Positions 23,912 to 32,569 of a stretch of 64,000 nt of DNA are shown piece after piece; position 1 is the first letter of the stretch; each line of letters starts with the position of its first letter. This DNA is from Halopenitus malekzadehii. GTDB lineage: Archaea > Halobacteriota > Halobacteria > Halobacteriales > Haloferacaceae. Position numbers and translations under genes: made by a program. The notes beneath the pieces were generated by a model. It was given only the letters and a program-made list of their open reading frames with translations, was not told where the DNA came from and searched no databases. The stretch covers positions 1-64,000 of the forward strand of contig NZ_FNWU01000004.1 of the NCBI RefSeq assembly GCF_900108505.1, given 5' to 3'.

Positions 23912-24015
23912 CGATCCTCGGCGGAGGCAGGACCCACCGTCTACAGTAACCGTTCCTTGCGTACACGAAATGTTTTTACACCGGCTCGACGACCGTCTAC
24001 GTGAGATCCGTCGCC

Positions 24016-25194
24016 ATGCCACGAGACCTCTTCACCGAATCGGAGTACGAACGGCGCGTCGAACGCACGAAACAGCGGCTACGCGAGGAGGGATTGGACG
24101 CGATCGTCGTCGCCGACCCGGCGAACATGAACTATCTGGCCGGCTACGACGGCTGGTCATTTTACGTCCACCAGGCCGTGATCGTCACCCGCGAGCGCGA
24201 CGAGCCGGTGTGGGTCGGCCGGGATATGGACGGCAACGGCGCCCGGGCGACGACGTGGCTCTCCGAGGAGAGCATCCGTGCCTACAGCGACGACCACGTC
24301 CACTCGCCGCACGATCTCCACCCGATGGACTACGTCGCCGGCGTGCTCGAGGACCTCGACGTCGACGACGGACGCATCGGCCTGGAGATGGACGCGTCCT
24401 ACTTCACCGCCAAGTCCTACACGCGGCTGCAGTCGAACCTCCCCGAGGCAGACTTCGAGGACGCCACCCTGCTGGTCGGCTGGATCCGGATCAAGAAGTC
24501 CGAGCAGGAACTCGAGTATATGCGCGAGGCGACCCGCATCTCCGAGGAGGCGATGCTGGCCGGTCTGGACGCGATCGAAGCCGGCATCCCCGAGTACGAG
24601 GCCGCCGCGGCCATCTACGACCGCCTGATCCGGGGCACTGACGACTACGGCGGCGACTATCCCTCGATCGTTCCGCTGATGCCCTCCGGCGACCACACCG
24701 GAACGCCCCACCTCACCTGGACCGACCGCCCGTTCACCGACGACGAACTCGTGCTCATCGAACTGTCCGGCTGTCGCCACCGGTACCACTCGCCGCTGGC
24801 TCGAACCGCGTACGTCGGCGATCCCCCTGCAGCCGTCCAGGAAACCGCCGACGTCGTGATCGAGGGGATCGAGGCCGCCCTCGACGCCGTCGAGCCCGGC
24901 GTCACCTGCGAGGCCGTCGAGACGGCCTGGCGGGAGACGATCGCCCAGTACGGACTCGAAAAGGAGGACCGGATCGGCTACTCGATGGGGCTCGGCTACC
25001 CGCCGGACTGGGGCGAACACACCGCCAGCATTCGGCCGGGCGACGAGACGGTTCTCGAGGAGGACATGACGTTCCACATGATCCCCGGCATCTGGGAGGA
25101 CGACTTCGGCGTCGAGCTCTCGGAGACCTTCCACGTGACCGCCACCGGTGCCGAGCCGCTGGCCGACTTCCCGCGCGAGTTGTTCACGATCTAG
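24016..25194 (+). CDS. M24-family hydrolase resembling ectoine hydrolase DoeA
   Basis: A 392-residue pita-bread-fold protein. Blocks such as NMNYLAGYDGWSFYVHQAVIV, the HPMDYVAGVLED segment, GGDYPSIVPLMPSG and YPPDWGEHTASIRPGD are very like DoeA/EutD, which opens the ectoine ring. The metal ligands of true aminopeptidases are not kept: where DxG and SDxTRT occur in those enzymes, this protein has IELSGC and SPLARTAYVG. A non-metal hydrolase is therefore likely. No DoeB deacetylase or other ectoine genes are near, so the substrate is uncertain. A GTG at 24001 is an alternative start; the TATA-like tgtttttaca is at 23970-23979. Confidence 0.75.
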   Translation: MPRDLFTESEYERRVERTKQRLREEGLDAIVVADPANMNYLAGYDGWSFYVHQAVIVTRERDEPVWVGRDMDGNGARATTWLSEESIRAYSDDHVHSPHDLHPMDYVAGVLEDLDVDDGRIGLEMDASYFTAKSYTRLQSNLPEADFEDATLLVGWIRIKKSEQELEYMREATRISEEAMLAGLDAIEAGIPEYEAAAAIYDRLIRGTDDYGGDYPSIVPLMPSGDHTGTPHLTWTDRPFTDDELVLIELSGCRHRYHSPLARTAYVGDPPAAVQETADVVIEGIEAALDAVEPGVTCEAVETAWRETIAQYGLEKEDRIGYSMGLGYPPDWGEHTASIRPGDETVLEEDMTFHMIPGIWEDDFGVELSETFHVTATGAEPLADFPRELFTI

Positions 25195-25198
25195 CTCG

Positions 25199-25268
25199 GA
25201 TCGGTGGTTCCCACGCACGATCGATGGCTCCCCACCACCATCGACGGCTCCCCTGCCACGATCGGCGG
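25199..25268. repeat. 20-21-bp imperfect tandem repeat, three and a half copies
   Basis: Units begin at 25199, 25219 and 25240, with a partial copy from 25260, and follow gatcg.tggctccc...ccac. The array directly follows the stop of the DoeA-like gene. Confidence 0.65.
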
Positions 25269-25316
25269 ACGCGATCGAAACACGGTTCCACGCGGCCCGT
25301 CAACCCCCGAGTACCG

Positions 25317-25568
25317 ATGGGCCTCGTGACCGAACTCGTCGACGACGTCAAAGGGGCGGTTCTGGATCCGACCGATGAGCAGAAGGCGATCCTGCTCGCG
25401 ATCGTCGCGATCATCATCGTCGACAGATACGCCTGGTACCACGACATCCCGTTCGTCGTCCAGACGACTGCCGCGGTCGGCGCGGGCTTTCTCGTCTTCA
25501 TCCTCGTGAGCTTCCTCATCTCCGGCCAGTTCCCGCCGGACGACGGGACCGGTGACGGGGGGAACTGA
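25317..25568 (+). CDS. Small membrane protein of unknown function
   Basis: An 83-residue protein. A charged N-terminal segment ([22 protein letters not shown]) is followed by two hydrophobic stretches, about residues 22-40 and 48-68, then a short acidic tail. It should be a two-helix inner-membrane protein. The start was chosen because upstream codons of the frame are repeats and Arg-rich nonsense. It stands alone between the DoeA-like gene and eIF5A; nothing in it allows a function to be named. Confidence 0.65.
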   Translation: MGLVTELVDDVKGAVLDPTDEQKAILLAIVAIIIVDRYAWYHDIPFVVQTTAAVGAGFLVFILVSFLISGQFPPDDGTGDGGN

Positions 25569-25686
25569 CGCCGATCCGCGTTGGCCGACGACGCCGAATG
25601 ACGCAGACCGAGTCGGCGCCCCCACGTTCCCCTCGCTCCGCCCGTTCCGTTCTTCCGCCAGTCCCACGCCCAACGCGTTCCAAACC

Positions 25687-25694
25687 GTTTATAC
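25687..25694 (+). promoter_or_regulatory. TATA box of the eIF5A-agmatinase operon
   Basis: The octamer gtttatac lies 23-30 bases before the eIF5A ATG at 25717 and fixes that start. Confidence 0.65.
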
Positions 25695-25716
25695 CGGCCG
25701 CGAGGGAAGCGGAGGT

Positions 25717-26094
25717 ATGCCTCGTGAGCAAAAGCAGGTTCGCGAACTGCAAGAGGGAAGCTACGTGATGATGGACGAAGCGCCGTGTAAGATCAACCAC
25801 TACAGCACCGCGAAACCGGGCAAACACGGCAGCGCCAAGGCCCGCATCGAGGGCAAGGGCGTCTTCGACGACAGGAAGCGGTCCCTGTCCCAGCCGGTCG
25901 ACGCGAAGGTCTGGGTCCCGATCATCGAGCGCAAGCAGGGCCAGGTCGTCTCCGTCTCCGGCGACGACGCCCAGGTGATGGACCTGGACACCTACGAGAC
26001 GTTCACGATGCGCATCCCCGAGGACGAGAGCCTCGCCTCCGACGACGAGATCGAGTACCTCGAGTACGAGGGCCAACGCAAGATCGTCGGATAA
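25717..26094 (+). CDS. eif5A: Translation factor aIF5A (eIF5A)
   Basis: The 125-residue protein is archaeal IF5A, an EF-P homologue that binds the ribosome E site and helps peptide-bond formation at difficult sequences. The N-terminal SH3-like domain holds the modification loop [11 protein letters not shown]; Lys36 in PGKHG is the residue converted to (deoxy)hypusine. The C-terminal half is an OB fold. The gene is followed five bases later by agmatinase on the same transcript, linking the factor to polyamine synthesis that feeds its modification. Length is typical for archaea. Confidence 0.96.
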   Translation: MPREQKQVRELQEGSYVMMDEAPCKINHYSTAKPGKHGSAKARIEGKGVFDDRKRSLSQPVDAKVWVPIIERKQGQVVSVSGDDAQVMDLDTYETFTMRIPEDESLASDDEIEYLEYEGQRKIVG

Positions 26095-26099
26095 TCGAG

Positions 26100-26939
26100 A
26101 TGTTTCCGGGAGCGACGACCGATCGCGAGGCCGCATCCTACGTGGTCGTCGGCGCTCCCCTCGACGCCACGACCACCTTTCAGCCGGGCACCCGGTTCGG
26201 ACCGGACCGGATCCGGCGGTTTTCCGAATCCTCCGACGATTACGACCACCGGACGGACAGCCGCTTCACCGAACTCGGCGTCCACGATGCCGGCGACGTT
26301 CATCCCTGGGACGACGTCGAATCGTACCTCGACCATCTCGCCGCGGAACTCCGCGGCATCACCTTCGACGACGCCGTCCCGGCGCTTCTCGGCGGCGAGC
26401 ACACCGTCACGTACGCCGGCGTCGAGGCGGTCGATCCGGACGTGCTCGTCGTGCTCGACGCACACTTGGACCTCCGGGAGGACTACGCCGGGAACCCCTG
26501 GAGCCACGCCTGCGTCACCCGGCGGACGCTCGACGTCGTCGACCACGCGTACGTGATCGGCGCCCGCACGGGTTCGGCCGCGGAATGGGAACGCGCCGAG
26601 GCGGACGACGTGACCGTCGTCCCGCCCGAGAACGTTGGCGAGTGGACGCGGTCGGTTCAGGATGGCGACATCCTCCCGGGCGAGGACTCGTCCGTCTACC
26701 TCTCCGTCGACATCGACGCCGCGGATCCCGGATACGCGCCCGGAACCGGCACGATGGAGCCGTTCGGCCTGTCGCCGCGGGAACTGCGGGACGCGGTTCG
26801 GGCGGTCGCACCACACGCCGACGGCGTCGACGTCGTCGAGGTGAACGACCGCGACGACGGCCAGACGGCGGCGCTCGCGGGGAAACTGCTTCGGGAGTTC
26901 GTGTTCACCCACGCCCATGCCGCCACACGCCGGGACTGA
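26100..26939 (+). CDS. speB: Agmatinase (SpeB)
   Basis: The 279-residue ureohydrolase keeps all manganese-ligand motifs: GGEHT, DAHLDLR and SVDIDAADP. It hydrolyses agmatine to putrescine and urea. Spacing of five bases from aIF5A implies one transcript; polyamine (or agmatine-derived) chemistry supplies the aminobutyl group for hypusine, so co-expression makes sense. Whether the real substrate is agmatine or aminopropylagmatine cannot be read from the sequence. It is convergent with nadE, with only 21 bases between the stops. Confidence 0.92.
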   Translation: MFPGATTDREAASYVVVGAPLDATTTFQPGTRFGPDRIRRFSESSDDYDHRTDSRFTELGVHDAGDVHPWDDVESYLDHLAAELRGITFDDAVPALLGGEHTVTYAGVEAVDPDVLVVLDAHLDLREDYAGNPWSHACVTRRTLDVVDHAYVIGARTGSAAEWERAEADDVTVVPPENVGEWTRSVQDGDILPGEDSSVYLSVDIDAADPGYAPGTGTMEPFGLSPRELRDAVRAVAPHADGVDVVEVNDRDDGQTAALAGKLLREFVFTHAHAATRRD

Positions 26940-26960
26940 CGGGGTGCTCGCGGCGGAGCG

Positions 26961-27794
26961 TTACTGCTCGGGCGCCGGCGGCAGTCGGCGTTTGTGCGCG
27001 CTCGCCTCGTGGAGGTCGACGACGGACTCGACCTGCTCGGGGTCGACGCCGAGTTCACGGACGGTCGCGGCCTTCGAGAGGGGCCCGTGGACGTGCATCG
27101 CGAGGATCGCGTCCAGGGTGTCGTACCCGACGCCCATCTCCTCCTCGTCGGTCTGTCCGGTCCACATTCCTGCCGTTGGCGTCTGCATCACCAGATCCTG
27201 GGGAACGCCGACGTGGGCGGCCAGCTGGCGTACCTGCATCTTGTAGAGGTTGCCGATCGGGTTGCAGTCGACCGCCTGGTCGCCGTACTTGGTGAAATAG
27301 CCCGTCGCCGCCTCCGACCGGTTACCGGTGCCGAGAACGATCCGGTTCTCGGCGTTGGCGACGAAGTAGTTGAGAACCGCCCGCGTCCGGACGTAGACGT
27401 TCCCTGCCGCCATCGTGTCTTCGGCGGCCTCCGGATAGCGATCGAAGATCGTCTCGGCGATCGGGTCGATCTCGACGACGTCGTACTCGATATCCAACTC
27501 CTCGGCGACGCGCTCGGCGTCGCTCATCGTCTCGGGATCGTTGACCGACGCCGGCATCGTGATCCCGTGAAGCCCGTCCGCGCCGAGCGCTTCGACGGCG
27601 AGATACGCGGTGAGCGTCGAGTCGATCCCGCCGGAGAGCCCGAGAACGGCCCCCTCGGCGCCGGCGGCGGCGACCGTGTCCTCGATGAAGGAGACGATCC
27701 GGTCGCGGGTCGTTTCAAGTTCGGTCTCCGAGAGCCGGAGGTCGAGCGGCGGGTCCTCGGACAACAGGACGGATTCCGCGGGCGGGTTCGTCAT
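26961..27794 (-). CDS. nadE: NH3-dependent NAD+ synthase
   Basis: A 277-residue adenine-nucleotide-alpha-hydrolase enzyme with the PP-loop LSGGIDST at residues 53-60. It adenylates nicotinic acid adenine dinucleotide and amidates it to NAD+. There is no glutaminase domain, so ammonia is the direct nitrogen source, as in most archaea. The motifs VLGTGNRSEAATGYFTKYGD and the C-terminal KRRLPPAPEQ region match NadE closely. It is a single gene with its own TATA box. Confidence 0.95.
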   Translation of the reverse strand: MTNPPAESVLLSEDPPLDLRLSETELETTRDRIVSFIEDTVAAAGAEGAVLGLSGGIDSTLTAYLAVEALGADGLHGITMPASVNDPETMSDAERVAEELDIEYDVVEIDPIAETIFDRYPEAAEDTMAAGNVYVRTRAVLNYFVANAENRIVLGTGNRSEAATGYFTKYGDQAVDCNPIGNLYKMQVRQLAAHVGVPQDLVMQTPTAGMWTGQTDEEEMGVGYDTLDAILAMHVHGPLSKAATVRELGVDPEQVESVVDLHEASAHKRRLPPAPEQ

Positions 27795-27819
27795 CGAGTC
27801 GGGTTTGCGTCGCCGGCGA

Positions 27820-27827
27820 CTAATAGG
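27820..27827 (-). promoter_or_regulatory. TATA box of nadE
   Basis: Minus-strand cctattag lies 26-33 bases before the nadE start at 27794. Confidence 0.55.
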
Positions 27828-27888
27828 CTATTGATGGCACCAATTTTTGATCGATCGGGTGGTTATAAACTCACAGGAAGACGATCGA

Positions 27889-28599
27889 TCACTGTTCGTC
27901 GAGATGGTCGTCCGCTTTCGCGAGCAATAGCCCCTCCAGCGTCGCGTCGTTACAGCCGGGCTGGCGAGCGGTCGCGAGCGCGTCCTCGATCGGAACCGCA
28001 CGCGGCTCCAGAAACTCGTTCGTGTCCAACGTCCGCTTGACCGGCTCCAGGTCCCGGGCGAGGACGTAGCCACGACGGTGGCGCAGCACGCCGGTCGAAC
28101 ACCACACCTCCTGCAGCAGCGTCGTCTCGGCCGGCGCGAAGCCGGTCTCCTCGGCCAGCTCGCGCGCGGCGGCGTCCATGTAGGACTCGTCGGATTCGAC
28201 GATCCCGGCCGGCAACTCGAGCTGTCGCTGCCGGATCGTGGGGCGGTACTGCTCGACGAACAGGACGCCGCCGTCGGCGATCGCGACGACGACGGTGGCG
28301 GGCGGCAGCTCGGCCCAGTAGTAGTCCTTTGCCGTTCCGTCCGGCTGTTCGACGCGGTCGTAGCCCGCGGTCAGCCAGCCCGTCTCGTACTCGACCGCGA
28401 CCGATTCGACGGGCCAATCCGGATCGCCGGGCAGCGAGTGGACCCGGCCATCCCTGAACGCCGGGAGATCCCGGAGGTCGGCGGCCGGTTCGTGGGCGAT
28501 CGGCCGCTCGCTCGCGCCGGGGCCGTCCGGTTCGTGGTCGGTCGCGTGATCATCGTCGTCGGCCGCGCGGTCGCCGCCGGTCGCGTCGTGATCAGTCAC
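27889..28599 (-). CDS. NUDIX hydrolase (ADP-ribose pyrophosphatase-like)
   Basis: The 236-residue protein holds a Nudix box (GIVESDESYMDAAARELAEE and TGF, about residues 140-162) preceded by VVVAIADGGVLFVEQYRP and LELPAG, the arrangement of ADP-ribose pyrophosphatases. The first 45 residues are an acidic, low-complexity region rich in Asp, His and Ala. It would hydrolyse a nucleoside diphosphate linked to another moiety; the neighbouring nadE makes an NAD-related substrate plausible. It overlaps the upstream gene by four bases, so both lie in one operon. Confidence 0.88.
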   Translation of the reverse strand: MTDHDATGGDRAADDDDHATDHEPDGPGASERPIAHEPAADLRDLPAFRDGRVHSLPGDPDWPVESVAVEYETGWLTAGYDRVEQPDGTAKDYYWAELPPATVVVAIADGGVLFVEQYRPTIRQRQLELPAGIVESDESYMDAAARELAEETGFAPAETTLLQEVWCSTGVLRHRRGYVLARDLEPVKRTLDTNEFLEPRAVPIEDALATARQPGCNDATLEGLLLAKADDHLDEQ

Positions 28600-28988
28600 G
28601 CCGATCCCCTCCGCACGTCGACGTAAAGGCGCCGGCCATCGTGGACCACCCGGACCCGCCCGTCCTCGCGGACCGCCTCGCGGTTTCGCCGCTGGAGCGC
28701 GTCCAGCTCGTCGAACGGGGTGTGCGTGAAGTGCTCTTTGACCCCGAACGGTCCCTCCTGATACCCCGGCGATCGACCGTCGTCCGACGCGAGCGCCCCG
28801 GCCAGGTACGGATACCGGCGATCGGTCACGTTCGAGACGTCGACGGTGGGCCCTTCGTCATCGGTCGGCTCCACGGTGAGGTGGTAGGGTTCCCCCGTCC
28901 CGAGATAGCTCGGCAGGGCGCCGAGCGCGAGCAGGGCGAGGGCAACGATGCCGATCGCGATGAGGAGGTTCCGCGTGACGCGGCGCAT
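28596..28988 (-). CDS. Membrane-anchored protein of unknown function
   Basis: A 130-residue protein. One N-terminal hydrophobic segment (NLLIAIGIVALALLALGALP, about residues 7-26) acts as a signal anchor. The outside domain contains tyrosine-rich and charged stretches and ends with VVHDGRRLYVDVRRGSA. No known domain is evident. The start at 28988 was chosen so that the anchor is at the N-terminus; a longer frame reaches back over a divergent gene. It overlaps the NUDIX gene by four bases and is the first gene of that pair. Confidence 0.7.
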   Translation of the reverse strand: MRRVTRNLLIAIGIVALALLALGALPSYLGTGEPYHLTVEPTDDEGPTVDVSNVTDRRYPYLAGALASDDGRSPGYQEGPFGVKEHFTHTPFDELDALQRRNREAVREDGRVRVVHDGRRLYVDVRRGSA

Positions 28989-29116
28989 ACGACCGGGGTA
29001 CGGACCCCGAGCGAATACGGGTTTCGAAGCGGTGGGGGAGGGGACTCGCGCCGACGAAGCGGGGAGGTGAGGATCGCGTCGAACGAGTTTTCCTCGTTCG
29101 GGACCTGTCACCGGGT

Positions 29117-30088
29117 ATGGTGCCCTCGCCCGGTTCGGAGTTCGGCTTCGAGCTGGCGCTGTGTGCCGCCCTCGAGAAACCCGACCGCGTGGTGGCTCGA
29201 CAGCTGGGCGGTGCGGTCGCGCGATCGGGCGCGCGGGTCGTCGACGTCTGCGTGCTCGAACCCGGCCCGGGGTTCGCCGATCGAACGTCGATCACCCCGG
29301 CGGCGATCCCGGACGCGGCCCTGGCGGCCGACGTTGGTCCCGGAACGGCCGTCCCGGTCGCCGACGCGTTCGATCTGCCGCCGGAACGAGCACGAACCGT
29401 GGTCGACGCCGCCGTTGACGCCGGCTACCTCGAACGGGAGCGACGTGATGGGCGAGACCTCGTGCGCGCGATCGCACGCTACCCGGACGACTGGGTCAGC
29501 AAACTCGTCGCAATCGAGAATAAGCCGGACCTCGACCGTCCCGGCAACCTACGGGCGCAGCTCCGGTTCGACGTCGAACTCGGCCTCTTCGACCGGGTCT
29601 GGCTCGCGACGGCGTCACACGTCACCCGCGCACATTTAAACCGGATCCCGACGGAGGTCGGCGTGCAGCGCGTCGACCCCGAGACCGGCGATCGGGAGGT
29701 CGTTCGCGAGCCGACGGCGCTTCCCGTCGCCGATCCGGGGATCGAGATCGTCGCGGCGGAGGGCCTTCGAACCGACGTCGAGGTCGTGACTCCGGCAGCA
29801 AAGTCTCGGAAGCGACGCCGGATCGCGGAGCGCGCCTACGGGAAGGGCTGGCGACCGGACCCGCCGGGGTGTGCCCACGCGAGCACGACCGCGGACGGTC
29901 GTCCCTACTGCGACCGCTTCGACCGTGTGGTGGACCCCGGTCGAGACTGCGGAAACGGCTGTACGGCGTACGATCCAGCCGATCCGCCCCAGACCGATCA
30001 CCGGGCGCTGCGGGCGGCCAATTCGGCGTGGGTCGCCGGCCCCGATCGCGCGCCGCGCAGGCAGACGGGGCTCGACCGATTCGGGTGA
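29117..30088 (+). CDS. Haloarchaeal DUF5787-type protein, possible PD-(D/E)XK nuclease
   Basis: The 323-residue protein resembles the haloarchaeal DUF5787 family as I recall it. Middle residues 133-141 read IENKPDLDR, followed by LRAQLRFDVELGLFDRVWLAT; a strand with ExK and a following helix with Gln is the core of PD-(D/E)XK nucleases. The C-terminal part has four cysteines (252, 265, 278 and 282) able to hold a metal or an Fe-S cluster, as in Cas4-like nucleases. A winged-helix-like stretch (about residues 85-115) precedes the nuclease motif. Nuclease activity is inferred only from these motifs. It is divergent from the membrane protein/NUDIX operon. Confidence 0.65.
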   Translation: MVPSPGSEFGFELALCAALEKPDRVVARQLGGAVARSGARVVDVCVLEPGPGFADRTSITPAAIPDAALAADVGPGTAVPVADAFDLPPERARTVVDAAVDAGYLERERRDGRDLVRAIARYPDDWVSKLVAIENKPDLDRPGNLRAQLRFDVELGLFDRVWLATASHVTRAHLNRIPTEVGVQRVDPETGDREVVREPTALPVADPGIEIVAAEGLRTDVEVVTPAAKSRKRRRIAERAYGKGWRPDPPGCAHASTTADGRPYCDRFDRVVDPGRDCGNGCTAYDPADPPQTDHRALRAANSAWVAGPDRAPRRQTGLDRFG

Positions 30089-30113
30089 CTGCAGCGCCCC
30101 GGACCGTCCAGAT

Positions 30114-30944
30114 TCACCCCAACCGGTACCGTTCGCCGTCGATCGCCAGCGGCTCCTCGAAGGCCTCGTCGGCCGGGTAGAAGTGTGCGAGGTGGACCAG
30201 CCGCGTCTCGCTCGCGTTCAACTCGTCGGCCAGATCGAGCGCGCCCTCGCGGGTCATGTGCTTCGTGCCGAAGGTACGCGGCGTGCCGTCCGGACGCTCG
30301 TGGCGGCCGCCCATCGGGTGGTGTTCACACAGGGGGGCGGGGACGATCGCGTCGGCCAGCAGCAGGTCCGGGTCGGCGAGGACCTCCCGAGATCGCTCGG
30401 GGATGTCGTAGCTCGAATCTCCTGTCAGAGACAGTTTCGTGCCCGTTTCGGGCTCCTCGATCGTGACGCCGTAGCAGACGAGCGGCGGGTGGTCGACCGG
30501 GACGAACCGGACCTCGAACCCGCAGGTCTCGAAGGGTTCGATCGGGTCGTGGCCCGCGACGCCGATCCGGTCCTCGAGGTAGTCGTACTTGCGGCGGACC
30601 GTCTCGGCGACGCTCTCGTCGGTCACCGGATCGACCTCGTCAGGGGCGTGGACCGTGAGGGCGTCGAAGACGCGATAGGCGTTTCCCAGCCCGTCGAGGT
30701 GATCGAAATGGATGTGCGTGACGAGCCCGGCGTCCGGCAGTGGAACGTCGTTCTCAAGGAACTGTTGGCGGAAGTCGGGGCTGAAGTCCACGAGCAGCGA
30801 CTCGCCGGTCGTCTCGTGTTCGACGTGAACCGAGAACCGCGATCGGGAGATTCCACGCTCGCGGGCCGCGGTGCAGGTGTCACAGTCGCAGCCGACGGTC
30901 GGCGTCCCGGTCGTGTCGCCGGTCCCGAGGAGGGTGACCTGCAT
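30114..30944 (-). CDS. MBL-fold metallo-hydrolase, PhnP-like
   Basis: The 276-residue metallo-beta-lactamase-fold protein has the THIHFDHLDG metal motif (His77, His79, Asp81, His82) and an N-terminal cysteine cluster CDCDTC (residues 19-24) characteristic of PhnP-type phosphodiesterases, where it binds a structural zinc. PhnP cleaves cyclic ribose phosphates; here no phn genes are near, so the substrate is open. Later metal ligands (LTGDSSYD, HLAHFY) are present. It is divergent from serS and convergent with the nuclease-like gene. Confidence 0.85.
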   Translation of the reverse strand: MQVTLLGTGDTTGTPTVGCDCDTCTAARERGISRSRFSVHVEHETTGESLLVDFSPDFRQQFLENDVPLPDAGLVTHIHFDHLDGLGNAYRVFDALTVHAPDEVDPVTDESVAETVRRKYDYLEDRIGVAGHDPIEPFETCGFEVRFVPVDHPPLVCYGVTIEEPETGTKLSLTGDSSYDIPERSREVLADPDLLLADAIVPAPLCEHHPMGGRHERPDGTPRTFGTKHMTREGALDLADELNASETRLVHLAHFYPADEAFEEPLAIDGERYRLG

Positions 30945-31080
30945 CTCACCGATAGGTTCGCCGTCACCCGATAAAAACGCGGGGGTGTGTCATCGACGGT
31001 CGTCGGAGGACCGACGCGCCAGAGCGACCCGCGGTGCGGCTCCGATACGGTTTTGGGTGCGCCGGCGAAAGCCTTCCCAA

Positions 31081-32454
31081 ATGCTGTCGCGTCAATTCGT
31101 CCGGGAGAACCCGGAAACGGTCCGCGAGGCCCTGCAGAACAAGGGCGTCGACGTCGACCTCGATCGGATCCTCAAGGTCGACGAGGAGTGGCGGGAGCTC
31201 AAATCGCGGGGCGACGACCTCCGTCACGAGCGCAACGAGGTCTCCTCACGGATCGGTGAGTTGAAACAGGCCGGCGACGAGGCGGCCGCCCAGGAGGCGA
31301 TCGAGCGCTCCCAGGAGCTCAAAGCCGAGCTGCAGGACGTCGAGGAGCGCGCCGACGAACTCGAGGCGGAGCTCGAGGCGGCGCTGTTGGAGCTGCCGCA
31401 GATCCCCGACGAGTCGGTGCCGGTCGGCGCCGACGAGTCCGAGAACGTCGAGCGCCGCCGCGAACTGTTCGACGACGTCCGCGATCTGCCCACGGACGTG
31501 GAGCCCCACTACGACCTCGGCGAGAAACTCGGGATCCTCGAGTTCGACCGCGCGGCGAAGGTCTCCGGCGGCGGCTTCTACTTCGCGATGGGCCAGGGCG
31601 CCCAGCTCGAACACGCCCTGGTTCAGTTTATGCTCGACGTCCACCGCGAGCAGGGCTATCGCGACGTCTTTCCGCCGCTGCCGGTCGCCAGCCGGTCGAT
31701 GGAGGGGACCGGTCAGTTCCCGAAGTTCACCGAGGACGCCTACCGGATCGAGGGGTCGAACGACGAGCCCTACGACGAGGACGACCTGTGGCTGTTGCCG
31801 ACCGCGGAGGTCCCCGTCACCAACCTCCACCGCGAGGAGATCCTCCTCTCGGAGGACCTGCCCCTGAAGTATCAGGCCTACTCCCCGAACTTCCGCCAGG
31901 AGGCGGGCGAACACGGCACTGAGACGCGCGGGATCGTCCGCGTCCACCAGTTCAACAAGGTCGAGATGGTGAACTTCGTCCGCCCCGAGGAGAGCGACGA
32001 GCGGTTCGAGGGGCTGCTTGACGAGGCCGAGGAGGTCCTCCGCCGGCTGGAACTTCCCTACCGGATCCTCGAGATGTGTACCGGCGATCTCGGCTTCACG
32101 CAGGCGAAGAAGTACGACATCGAGGTGTGGGCACCCGCCGACGATATGCCGGAGGGCCCCGACCGCGGCGGGCGATGGCTTGAGGTCTCCAGCGTCTCGA
32201 ACTTCGAGGATTTCCAGGCGCGACGTGCGGACATCAAGTACCGGGAGGAGCACCACGAGTCGGCCGAGCACCTCCACACGCTCAACGGATCCGGACTCGC
32301 CGTGCCCCGCATCGTCGTCGCGATCCTGGAGTATTACCAGAACCCCGACGGGACGGTCACCGTCCCCGAGGCGCTCCGACCGTATATGGGCGGGATGGAG
32401 CGGATCGAGGGCCACGATCCGGTCGGCGAGTCCGCGCTCGGCAGCGACGACTGA
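31081..32454 (+). CDS. serS: Seryl-tRNA synthetase
   Basis: The 457-residue class II synthetase begins with a long coiled-coil arm (about residues 25-110, many Glu and Arg) that contacts the tRNA long variable arm. The catalytic domain carries motif 2 (YSPNFRQEAGEHGTETRG) and motif 3 (NGSGLAVPRIVVAILE). It is the bacterial-like type of SerRS, not the rare methanogen form, and of normal length. The start at 31081 gives the conserved MLSRQFVRENP N-terminus; the frame upstream overlaps the divergent MBL gene. It stands alone. Confidence 0.95.
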   Translation: MLSRQFVRENPETVREALQNKGVDVDLDRILKVDEEWRELKSRGDDLRHERNEVSSRIGELKQAGDEAAAQEAIERSQELKAELQDVEERADELEAELEAALLELPQIPDESVPVGADESENVERRRELFDDVRDLPTDVEPHYDLGEKLGILEFDRAAKVSGGGFYFAMGQGAQLEHALVQFMLDVHREQGYRDVFPPLPVASRSMEGTGQFPKFTEDAYRIEGSNDEPYDEDDLWLLPTAEVPVTNLHREEILLSEDLPLKYQAYSPNFRQEAGEHGTETRGIVRVHQFNKVEMVNFVRPEESDERFEGLLDEAEEVLRRLELPYRILEMCTGDLGFTQAKKYDIEVWAPADDMPEGPDRGGRWLEVSSVSNFEDFQARRADIKYREEHHESAEHLHTLNGSGLAVPRIVVAILEYYQNPDGTVTVPEALRPYMGGMERIEGHDPVGESALGSDD

Positions 32455-32466
32455 CCGGTCCGGCTC

Positions 32467-32535
32467 CCCTCGCTTTCCCGCGCCGGACTCCCTCGCTTTC
32501 CCGCGCCGAACCCCCTTGCATTCCCGCGCCGGACC
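32467..32535. repeat. 23-bp tandem repeat, three copies
   Basis: Units at 32467-32489, 32490-32512 and 32513-32535 follow ccctcgctttcccgcgccg.ac. They lie between the serS stop and the YcaO start. They contain no arm-and-loop symmetry and are not a terminator of the usual type. Confidence 0.8.
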
Positions 32536-32569
32536 GTGGGTTTTTCTCGCGGGTGTCCGTACGCCGGGT

